This document shows, in pieces, positions 6,969 to 13,739 of a stretch of DNA of 17,746 nucleotides. The stretch's first letter is position 1. Every line of letters starts with the position of its first letter. The stretch is taken from assembly GCA_035591015.1 (NCBI GenBank), contig JAXIUW010238062.1, positions 1-17,746 of the forward strand. The letters run 5' to 3'. The notes under the pieces are model-generated. The model was not told where the DNA came from, did no database searches, and saw only the letters and a program-made list of their open reading frames with translations. A program made the translations under genes and the position numbers. Source of the DNA: Cephalothrix simula. Its lineage: Eukaryota > Nemertea > Palaeonemertea > Archinemertea > Cephalotrichidae.

Positions 6969-7285
6969 AGCAATCTCAATAGGTTAATCAATAGTTGCGT
7001 CAATACGTTGGCAGATTTAGGGCTTTAATTGTTAGTAGGTTCTATCCTCATACCGTCTTAATAGATTACTTGTTTTGGGATTCTGTCCCAGCAAGGCAAT
7101 AGAGAATTGGCATGTGAGGCTTTGTAAGCAGGGTTTTTATCGGGGCTTAATTTGTTAAGGGCTTTACCCAGCAAGGCAATAGAGAATCATCCTGCACGGT
7201 TGCGAAAGCAAGGTTATGCGCCAAAGTATTTAGAGTTAGGAGCGCTGCCCCGATAGGGCAATCACTCCTCCGCCCAACAAGAGCC
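6969..7285. other. Convergent intergenic region holding decayed hairpin repeats
   Basis: 317 bp between the convergent 3' ends of the lipoprotein gene and the small membrane-protein gene. Bases 7070-7285 are filled by the repeats annotated separately. In 6969-7069 I see no gene, hairpin or other feature. Confidence 0.6.
7070..7285 (+). repeat. Multi-hairpin intergenic repeat, degenerate tandem copies B and C
   Basis: Two copies of the 17-base core GCAAGGCAATAGAGAAT start at 7091 and 7171, 80 bp apart. Each is preceded by a hairpin matching the GGGGC/GCCCC stem of the complete copies: GGGA/TCCC at 7077-7089 and GGG/CCC at 7159-7169. A third, poorer core (GATAGGGCAATCACTCC) is near 7252, after TGCCC/GGGCA with a 5-nt loop inside an outer AGGAG/CTCCT pairing. 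The 9-bp stem after the core is broken in copy B (TTGGCATG) and partly lost in copy C, unlike copies A and D. These look like older, decaying units, oriented with the plus-strand gene that ends at 6968. Confidence 0.8.
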
Positions 7286-7831
7286 TCATCTAGATTCACT
7301 GCCTTGGTGTTGATTAGAGCGAATTTCGTCATCTATGGCCCTGTTAAAGGCAATCAAGGCATTATATAGTTCTTTTAAGTCCGCTTGAGATCTGGTGCGG
7401 TCAGATTTTAGCTTATTTAATTCAGAACGGTAATTTTTGCTTATTATCAGTTTTAGGAAGCTAATATTATTAATAAAGTCATCTAAGCGTTGCGAGTTTG
7501 CTTTATGTTTGCCATATACTAAGTAGACGGCACTACTTAGTTTTTGGTGTTCTTTGCGCCAATTTTGAATTTCAAGACGTAGCTGATTTACGTATTTATC
7601 TAGAGCTATTCTTTCACTAGAGCCAAAAGGCAAGTGGTGAAGGCGATTTTGAAGGTGAGAGAAGAGGTGTTCGGCATTGTCGATAGTTTTTTGCGTAACG
7701 TATCGGTAAGGGTTATCATCAGAGCGGCGAAACGAGCCATAGACCATTTTGAATAGAACAAAGCCCAAAGCCAATCCAAGTAGCGTAATCGCTAAGAATA
7801 TGTATACGGCTAAGTTTACTGCTGTATTCAT
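7286..7831 (-). CDS. Small single-TM protein with a helical cytoplasmic domain
   Basis: A 181-residue protein I do not recognise. Residues 7-29 form one strong transmembrane helix (VAVYIFLAITLLGLALGFVLF-type segment) followed by basic residues, so the rest is probably cytoplasmic. Residues about 50-175 are predominantly helical and charged, with long runs typical of coiled coil (for example around EHLFSHLQNRLHHLPFG and ELNKLKSDRTRSQADLKELY). No catalytic motif is visible. It starts 40 bp from the divergently transcribed metallophosphoesterase gene, so the two share a promoter region. Its 3' end faces the repeat-filled junction. It could be a scaffold or anchor, but this is not shown. Confidence 0.72.
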   Translation of the reverse strand: MNTAVNLAVYIFLAITLLGLALGFVLFKMVYGSFRRSDDNPYRYVTQKTIDNAEHLFSHLQNRLHHLPFGSSERIALDKYVNQLRLEIQNWRKEHQKLSSAVYLVYGKHKANSQRLDDFINNISFLKLIISKNYRSELNKLKSDRTRSQADLKELYNALIAFNRAIDDEIRSNQHQGSESR

Positions 7832-7871
7832 GAGGCAGGCTTTAATAATGCATGGTTAGCACTCATTACTT

Positions 7872-8732
7872 ATGAAAAAAAACCACGCTTCGGATACTAA
7901 CAGAAAAAGCGCACTCAATCAATCAGATAAGCGATATCGCCTTGTCCATTTATCAGACTTACATTTTATGGTTAGTCCACGGTGGTTTGATTATTGTTCA
8001 TTGCGATTGCCGGGAGCGTTAAATTTAGTTTTGAATCGGCGACAGCACTATCCTCTGGCCAGAGCGATACGCTTGGTAGAGCGAGTGCTAGAGCTTGAAC
8101 CAGACTATGTTGTGATAAGCGGCGATATTACTCAGCTATCATTGCCCGGCGAATTCAAGATTGCGCAACGCACCTTAAAGCCTTTGTTAGAGCTAGGAGC
8201 AGAGCGTGTAACGATTGTGCCCGGTAATCATGATCGCTATGTTTGGATGCGTAATGATGCGTTTACCGAGTATTTTGGTGAGTATTTTGGCACTGAACCA
8301 ATTAAGACGACGCAACTAACCGAGCATTGGCATCTAGCAGGCTGGGATAGTGCCGTAGTTAGCCCTCCATTTTATGCCTATGGTCGGGTTAACCAGCAGA
8401 CACTGCTTTGCACCGAGCGTTGGTTGAAGGAGTTGCCTAGTAGCAGTAAGAGCATAGTTGTTAATCATTATCCGCTGCGCTATCCCAACAATCATAAGCC
8501 TGCTGCTCATCATGCCCTTAAAGATTATGCTCGGCTTGGCCAGTGGGTAGAAGACCACGGCGTAGATTTATATTTGCACGGACATGAGCATAGAAACTGG
8601 GTTATTCAGTCATCTACAACGCACGTCAACTCGGCATCATCATCACGACTGCCACGGGTCGGTGAAAAAAGCTCATTCCATCTAATTGAGCTTTGCGGCA
8701 CCGAGTTCAGCATTCAACCTATTGCTTTTTAA
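7872..8732 (+). CDS. Calcineurin-like metallophosphoesterase
   Basis: A 286-residue, probably cytosolic, two-metal phosphoesterase. All family motifs are present in order: D-x-H in LSDLHF (D29, H31), GD in VISGDIT (D85), GNHD in PGNHDRY (119-121), a metal-binding H199 in VNHYPLRYP, and the GHEH block in LHGHEHRN (H238, H240). No signal peptide or membrane segment is seen. The substrate cannot be told from the sequence. LpxH (UDP-2,3-diacylglucosamine hydrolase) and 3',5'-cAMP phosphodiesterases are in the same superfamily, and lptD starts the next cluster, but I see no LpxH-specific feature. No clear Shine-Dalgarno precedes the ATG. The gene is convergent with lptD, with a 55-bp gap. Confidence 0.88.
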   Translation: MKKNHASDTNRKSALNQSDKRYRLVHLSDLHFMVSPRWFDYCSLRLPGALNLVLNRRQHYPLARAIRLVERVLELEPDYVVISGDITQLSLPGEFKIAQRTLKPLLELGAERVTIVPGNHDRYVWMRNDAFTEYFGEYFGTEPIKTTQLTEHWHLAGWDSAVVSPPFYAYGRVNQQTLLCTERWLKELPSSSKSIVVNHYPLRYPNNHKPAAHHALKDYARLGQWVEDHGVDLYLHGHEHRNWVIQSSTTHVNSASSSRLPRVGEKSSFHLIELCGTEFSIQPIAF

Positions 8733-8787
8733 GCTGCTTAGCGATCTGACATCTTAGTTAAAGGCCTTGCATCAGTATTTGAGGGGC

Positions 8788-10938
8788 TCAAGAACCCAAG
8801 CATAGCTTAAAACCAAACTGCACACTACGGTCTACCGACCAGCTTGAAACGTTATTATTGTTCGTTTTAGTGTGGGTTTCAATGTATTTGATATTAGATG
8901 TTAAACACTCGTCAGAATAACCAACTAGAACATTAAAACCAATACTGGGCAGACCGCTTATAGAATGAACATAGCCTAAGCCGCCAACAAAACCAGACCA
9001 ATTTTTATCAAAACTGGCCGCCCAGCTATGAGTGGCTGCCTGATAGGCGTTGTAATGGTCATAATAGCTAAAGGCATTTCTGGTCCAGCTGAATTTGAGG
9101 TTATAACCGCCTGCGGTAAGTGTTAGCGAGCTATCACCACGGTTAATAGTTTTTTTTTGATAGTGATAACTAAGACTGGCACTAAAAGTTACTAAATTGG
9201 GCTTTGTCCACCCAAAACTGATTTTTAGCGGCAGCAGGGGCTGGTTTTGTGCCGTTATGCGTTGATTAAAATGCATGTTTCCGGCTTGAAAAGAAGACTT
9301 AGCACGGAGTGTTCGATAGGGTTGAGTAACCTCTAGCCGGCCATTATGGCTAGCTATCCAGTGATTAATAATGCTAAAGCTAACTATTCCTAGAGGATAA
9401 TAAATAGGCATGACGGCAGCATTACTAGGATTAGGGCTTTGGTTTATGAAGCCTGATAATGGCTGGTGAACGTCTTCACGCCACTCATATTTAACTTTGA
9501 AATCAATGCGATGGCTACCATCTAGGTTAGGAAAATAACGCCGTAAAGAAAAGCCTAACTCAACCTTAGCATCGGAGATGGCGATGGGCGAAATAAACTG
9601 CTCTTCCACATGATTAGCCTTGATATTTAAGTATTTTAGCCATATTTGTTGAAGTTCAACATCAAAGGTGACTGAGCTGAAGGGGTTGAATGACAAGGCT
9701 AGCTTTGGCGACAATCTATAGAGCTGCCCTGAGTAACCAGCACTGGCTAAAAAATTTATGCCATCCATATTTAGCCCTATGCGCAGCGGAAACTGTGGCA
9801 CATGATAGAACGAAAGCTGCACCTTAGGCAGTATTTGTGGAAATATTTTATAGTCGCTGTTCTGAATGCCACGAGTGGTGTGCTTTGTATCCAAAAAAGT
9901 ATGGCGACCATAAATTGCGGCATTTAGGCCAAAATTATGACTAAAAAAAGAAAAATCGGCCTGATAGCTCTGGAATAGTGGCGCAGCAGTGCTGTCTTCT
10001 AACTCAAGATATATTTGTGCATCGCTGGCTAGGCTATAGGCCATGTTGAGGCTCATGTTATCGCCAAAGCCTAGGTGCTGACTGTAATCAAAGTAATAGC
10101 GTGGTTTTTCACCATAGTTTTGTGATGGAGCTATAAAGTATTCTAGCAGCCCTTCATTTTGCTGACTGAATTTAAATTTGTACTCGCCAGAGAAGGCCAA
10201 TCCACGATTATTGCCAATCCATAAGGGCGTAAAGACTAGATCTTGTTCAGAGTCGATGGCTAGGTAAATGGGTATACCTATCTTATAGCCCCAATTTAGA
10301 GCTGGATTAGAGGAGGTTTTGAAGTCTATGACCGGTGGCAGAATACCGCTTTCACGAGTGCCAGCGGCCGGAATGGCCAGTACGGGTATGGGCAGTATGG
10401 TAACGTCTTTGATAGACCAGCTGGCATTTCCAAGAGTAATCAGCCGCAAATCGCTAGAATAGCTAAAATATTCGCTTTTCAAAGACCAAGTTGGGTCGGG
10501 TACATGGCATGTGCTAAACCAACAATCTTCGGCTTCAATATAGCCATCTTTATTTATGGTAATAAGCCTTGATGACAACTTAAACCGGCTTGATGACTCA
10601 TAAAGCGAAGCCGCTTGCATGCTAATAGTATCTTCACCGATACGAGTTGCTAGGGTTTCAGCCCAACCAAAAAGGTCTGCATAAAAAAAACTTATTCCGC
10701 CCGAGGCAAAGATTTCTTTAGTCTCTAATTTGAACCGAATAAGGGGAGCACTAACCAAAAATTGATTATAGCTAAGTGTGGCATCTTCATATTCTTGAAT
10801 GCCTTCGGCTTCAATAAATTTGCTGCTTTTGGCCTCTATTTCAAGATCAACATCTTGAGCATAGGCCACAGTCTTTAGCACCATAACGGCACTAAGCAGG
10901 GCTGCTATGATTAGGCAGTCGTTGAGGCGTGCTAGCAT
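8788..10938 (-). CDS. lptD: LPS-assembly protein LptD (OstA)
   Basis: The outer-membrane beta-barrel that places lipopolysaccharide in the outer leaflet. It has 716 residues with a signal peptide cut near AYA-QDV (residue 27). Residues about 30-140 form the jelly-roll (OstA) domain: repeated short beta strands such as KFIEAEGIQEYEDATLSYNQF and EIFASGGISFFY. The family block DPTWSLKSEYFSY (148-160) then IPVLAIPAAGTRESGILPP (184-202) leads into a long barrel with alternating aromatic strands to the C terminus. The mature protein has only four cysteines: C139, C144, C678 and C713. E. coli LptD also has four, forming two long-range disulfides, but placed differently (31, 173, 724, 725). It is shorter and divergent, so a distant lineage is likely. 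Last gene of the trxA-truA-lptD run; no surA or pdxA is nearby. Confidence 0.85.
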   Translation of the reverse strand: MLARLNDCLIIAALLSAVMVLKTVAYAQDVDLEIEAKSSKFIEAEGIQEYEDATLSYNQFLVSAPLIRFKLETKEIFASGGISFFYADLFGWAETLATRIGEDTISMQAASLYESSSRFKLSSRLITINKDGYIEAEDCWFSTCHVPDPTWSLKSEYFSYSSDLRLITLGNASWSIKDVTILPIPVLAIPAAGTRESGILPPVIDFKTSSNPALNWGYKIGIPIYLAIDSEQDLVFTPLWIGNNRGLAFSGEYKFKFSQQNEGLLEYFIAPSQNYGEKPRYYFDYSQHLGFGDNMSLNMAYSLASDAQIYLELEDSTAAPLFQSYQADFSFFSHNFGLNAAIYGRHTFLDTKHTTRGIQNSDYKIFPQILPKVQLSFYHVPQFPLRIGLNMDGINFLASAGYSGQLYRLSPKLALSFNPFSSVTFDVELQQIWLKYLNIKANHVEEQFISPIAISDAKVELGFSLRRYFPNLDGSHRIDFKVKYEWREDVHQPLSGFINQSPNPSNAAVMPIYYPLGIVSFSIINHWIASHNGRLEVTQPYRTLRAKSSFQAGNMHFNQRITAQNQPLLPLKISFGWTKPNLVTFSASLSYHYQKKTINRGDSSLTLTAGGYNLKFSWTRNAFSYYDHYNAYQAATHSWAASFDKNWSGFVGGLGYVHSISGLPSIGFNVLVGYSDECLTSNIKYIETHTKTNNNNVSSWSVDRSVQFGFKLCLGS

Positions 10939-10970
10939 TGAGTAGGCTAATCAGATTTTATTCTAGTGCG

Positions 10971-11738
10971 CTAAGAGCAACTTAGCTGCGGCAGCTGCTC
11001 TAGATCATAATGCACTTCAATTAGATATAAGCCTTGCGCCGGAGCAGTAATACCCGCACAACTGCGCTTTTTACTAGCCAATATGCTTTCAATGGATAAA
11101 GACTTACCCTTGCCAATTGCTACTAGTGTTCCGATGATAATGCGCATCATATGCTGCAGAAACCCCGTAGCCTTGATGGTAATTAGTAAGTCGGCATGGG
11201 GTAGGTTAGTCTGCTCAATATCTGTGTCAATAATAGTATGTACAGCACTTTTTGCCTGGCATTGTGCCGAACGAAAGGCAGAAAAATCGTGTTGCCCCTT
11301 TAGCTTATGCAAGGCTTTGGCCATAGCAACAATGTTTAGCGTACCCACCGACCAGCTTTGATGGCGATTAAGTAAGGGCGGATGCGGCCTTGTATGCAAA
11401 GCGTACTGATAGGTTTTGGCAATAGATGAAAACCGTGCATGGAACCCCCTTGGTACAGCCCAAGCATTGATAACAGAAATATGCGGAGCCGCCAAAGCAT
11501 TTAATCCACGTTGGAGCCGATTAAGGTTAACCTCGGTGGCAGTGCTAAAGCTGGCTACCTGCCCCAAGGCATGAACGCCACTATCAGTGCGTCCCGACCC
11601 ACTTAGCCTAATTTTTTCTCTGCAAATAGTAGCCAAACATTCTTCTAGCCGACCTTGTATAGTTGGCGCATTGGGCTGGATTTGCCAACCATTAAACCTA
11701 GAGCCATCATAGGCTAGTTTTAAGGCGTAGGTCGGCAC
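10971..11738 (-). CDS. truA: tRNA pseudouridine(38-40) synthase TruA
   Basis: Converts uridines 38-40 of the tRNA anticodon arm to pseudouridine; cytosolic. The 255-residue length is normal. The N-terminal YDGSRFNGWQIQPNAPTIQG signature is at 10-29, the catalytic aspartate is D52 in GRTDSGVHALGQVASF, and FHARFSSIAKTYQY, FLQHMMRIIIGTL and PAQGLYL follow as expected. The start is a GTG at 11738, only 6 nt after the thioredoxin stop, so translation is probably coupled. lptD starts 32 nt after its stop. Confidence 0.95.
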   Translation of the reverse strand: MPTYALKLAYDGSRFNGWQIQPNAPTIQGRLEECLATICREKIRLSGSGRTDSGVHALGQVASFSTATEVNLNRLQRGLNALAAPHISVINAWAVPRGFHARFSSIAKTYQYALHTRPHPPLLNRHQSWSVGTLNIVAMAKALHKLKGQHDFSAFRSAQCQAKSAVHTIIDTDIEQTNLPHADLLITIKATGFLQHMMRIIIGTLVAIGKGKSLSIESILASKKRSCAGITAPAQGLYLIEVHYDLEQLPQLSCS

Positions 11739-11744
11739 AGGTTA

Positions 11745-12062
11745 CTAGGCAGTGTGTCTATCAAGCATGGCTACTATTTTTTGTGGATCATTTCCAACAA
11801 ACATATCTACCTGCTCGCCATCTTTGAAAAGTATTAAAGTTGGTATGCTCCGCACCTGAAAGCGAACCGGCGTATCATTATTTTTGTCGATGTCCATCTT
11901 GGCTACTTTAACTTTGCCATCGTAGGTATTGGCTAGCTCGTCCAGCACTGGAGCCAAGGCTACACATGGTCCGCACCATGTGGCCCAAAAATCTACCAGC
12001 GTTAGGCCTGTTTTAATTGATTGTTCAAAGTCTTGGTCATTGATGTGCGTAACGGTGCTCAT
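11745..12062 (-). CDS. trxA: Thioredoxin
   Basis: A small cytosolic disulfide reductase of 105 residues. The active site WCGPC is at 29-33, after VDFWAT, and the cis-proline is P74 in RSIPTLILFKDG. It has no signal peptide or extra domain, so it is the general reductant and not a periplasmic form. It would receive electrons from thioredoxin reductase and could pass them to the DsbD-type protein encoded 1.6 kb away. First gene of the run trxA-truA-lptD. The upstream bases (AAAAAATT before the ATG) have no Shine-Dalgarno. Confidence 0.95.
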   Translation of the reverse strand: MSTVTHINDQDFEQSIKTGLTLVDFWATWCGPCVALAPVLDELANTYDGKVKVAKMDIDKNNDTPVRFQVRSIPTLILFKDGEQVDMFVGNDPQKIVAMLDRHTA

Positions 12063-12296
12063 AATTTTTTGTGTGTTCTGTGTGTTTATCTTCGTGCATT
12101 ACAAATCTTACCAATAGGCAAAAGCCCCAATCAATCGTAACCCAAGAATAGTGCAAGGTAAAGCCAGAAAGTTAAGTAGAGCTAGCTATGGGGCAGAGAT
12201 TTAGATTATACTTCTTGACTAAGCTAGGGCGGCTAATTTTAGTTTTTTTTGAGAGCATACAACCCACAGACGCAGACCATTTATAGCCCTTATACC
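12063..12296. promoter_or_regulatory. Divergent trxA/murD promoter region
   Basis: 234 bp between divergent starts. For murD, TTGACT at 12215-12220 and TTTAGT at 12238-12243 are 17 bp apart and make a moderate sigma70-type pair. Transcription would start near 12250, past the TTG at 12249, which favours the ATG at 12297. No convincing promoter was found for trxA on the other strand. Confidence 0.4.
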
Positions 12297-13739
12297 ATGC
12301 AAAACGAGCCTACAGAATCGCCTCTTAGGTCTGATTTATTAAATCACTTTAAGCCGCCCTTTGCCATACTTGGTTATGGAGTAGAAGGCCGTGCCACCCA
12401 GCGTTTTATAGAACAACTAGGCCTGCCCAGCTACATTTTTGACCATTATTTAGACCAAGCCACACCCGTTAGAGTTTATAAGCCCGATGACCCACTTTTA
12501 TTTGAGTGCGCAACCATAATTAAAGCGCCGGGCATTAGACCAGACGCAAAGCCGCTACCACAAGCCCAAGCTAAAGGCATAGTGCTGGCTTCAGCCTTAG
12601 AAGTTTTTTTACGACTCTGCCGGGCCAAGGTGGTGGGCATTACTGGAACTCTCGGCAAGGGCACCGTAGCCAGTATGCTTTATGCGGCATTGACTGCAGC
12701 GGGGCATAAGGCATGGCTGGGCGGCAATATTGGTCTTAATCCGCTTGAGTTTTTAGATGAGATAAATCCATCTGACACGGTTATCTTAGAGTTATCAAGT
12801 TTTCAACTGATGGTCTTGCCACCAGACTGCCCTAGACCCAGTCTGGCCGTATTATTGCGCACTACTGAAGAGCATCTTGACTGGCATAGCGATCGACAAG
12901 AGTATATCTCTGCCAAATCCAATCTGCTAGAGCGTAATCTGCCCAAGCGTAATCTGTGCGCTAGAGAAGAGCAGATAGTCATCAGCCATGCCGAAAATGA
13001 GCCTAAGTTAAGTTCTGCCATACAATTCAGTCGTACCGCTCCAGTGACCAACGGCATTGGCGTAGAAGCTGGCCGACCTCTATGGCATAGTGCAGAGAGC
13101 ATAAGTGCAGAGGGCATAATTGAATTGCCCCAGCTTTTAAGCCTGCCCTTAACAGGGGTATTCCAGTTAGAAAATGCCGCTGCTGCTCTGCTGGCTGCAC
13201 ATTATGTTGGAGCCGACTATCAGCGAGCCCTGAGCGGTCTACAGAGTTTTAAGCCCCTGCCCTATCGCTTACAACTAGTGGGTACGATTGGTGGCCGCAT
13301 TGAATGTTACAATGACTCTTACTCAACCCGCCCCCTCGCCACCATTGGTGCCTTGAACAGCTTTAGCAAGCCCCTAGCCCTGATTATGGGTGGCAAGCAT
13401 AAGAATACAAACTTTACAGACTTACTACAGACGATTTACCAGCATCGCTCATTGCAGGCGGTTGTTTTGATTGGTGAAGCCGCCGAGCATCTTCAAGAAG
13501 CATTGCAAAATATCTTCTTAACGGCAGAGCCAGCGATAGGCAAGCCTTCAAAAACAGTGCGCTACCCATCGGTGATTAGGGCTTCATCATTAAAAGAGGC
13601 CTTCAAGCTCGCTTTAGCCAGTTTGCCCGATGCTGGGGTGCTGCTATTTTCACCGGCCTGCGCCAGTTTTGATATGTTCAAAGACTATAAACATCGTGGA
13701 GAATGCTTTAATCAGTTGGTGAGGGCTGCCGAGGGCTGA
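12297..13739 (+). CDS. murD: UDP-N-acetylmuramoyl-L-alanine--D-glutamate ligase MurD
   Basis: Adds D-glutamate to UDP-MurNAc-L-Ala using ATP, in the cytosol. About 480 residues from the ATG at 12297. A TTG at 12249 would add 16 residues before the first domain and lies at the predicted transcription start. The N-terminal Rossmann-like domain begins at AILGYGVEGRATQRF. The P-loop is GTLGKGTV (about 117-124) where MurD usually has GTNGKT/ST. ELSSFQL, EHLDWH (about 192-197) and the lysine in YISAKSN (about 207, normally carbamylated) follow. The D-Glu pocket is kept: NDSYST, GGKHKN and SPACASFDMFKDYKHRGECF. The residue before the usual DHLD metal motif is altered (RTTEEHLD). Its 3' end overlaps dsbD by 32 bp. 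It is not in a dcw cluster. Confidence 0.9.
   Translation: MQNEPTESPLRSDLLNHFKPPFAILGYGVEGRATQRFIEQLGLPSYIFDHYLDQATPVRVYKPDDPLLFECATIIKAPGIRPDAKPLPQAQAKGIVLASALEVFLRLCRAKVVGITGTLGKGTVASMLYAALTAAGHKAWLGGNIGLNPLEFLDEINPSDTVILELSSFQLMVLPPDCPRPSLAVLLRTTEEHLDWHSDRQEYISAKSNLLERNLPKRNLCAREEQIVISHAENEPKLSSAIQFSRTAPVTNGIGVEAGRPLWHSAESISAEGIIELPQLLSLPLTGVFQLENAAAALLAAHYVGADYQRALSGLQSFKPLPYRLQLVGTIGGRIECYNDSYSTRPLATIGALNSFSKPLALIMGGKHKNTNFTDLLQTIYQHRSLQAVVLIGEAAEHLQEALQNIFLTAEPAIGKPSKTVRYPSVIRASSLKEAFKLALASLPDAGVLLFSPACASFDMFKDYKHRGECFNQLVRAAEG

Noticed and set aside
7872-8732. Calling the metallophosphoesterase LpxH
   Set aside because: It has the shared metal motifs, but I see no LpxH-specific feature that would set it apart from other family members.
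8733-8791. Small hairpin TTGAG/CTCAA with loop GGG as a terminator, and a possible decayed repeat copy
   Set aside because: The stem is only 5 bp with no T-run on either strand, and the match to the repeat is limited to a few short stretches.
12249-12297. TTG at 12249 as the murD start
   Set aside because: It lies at or before the inferred transcription start, and the extra 16 residues are not part of the MurD N-terminal domain.
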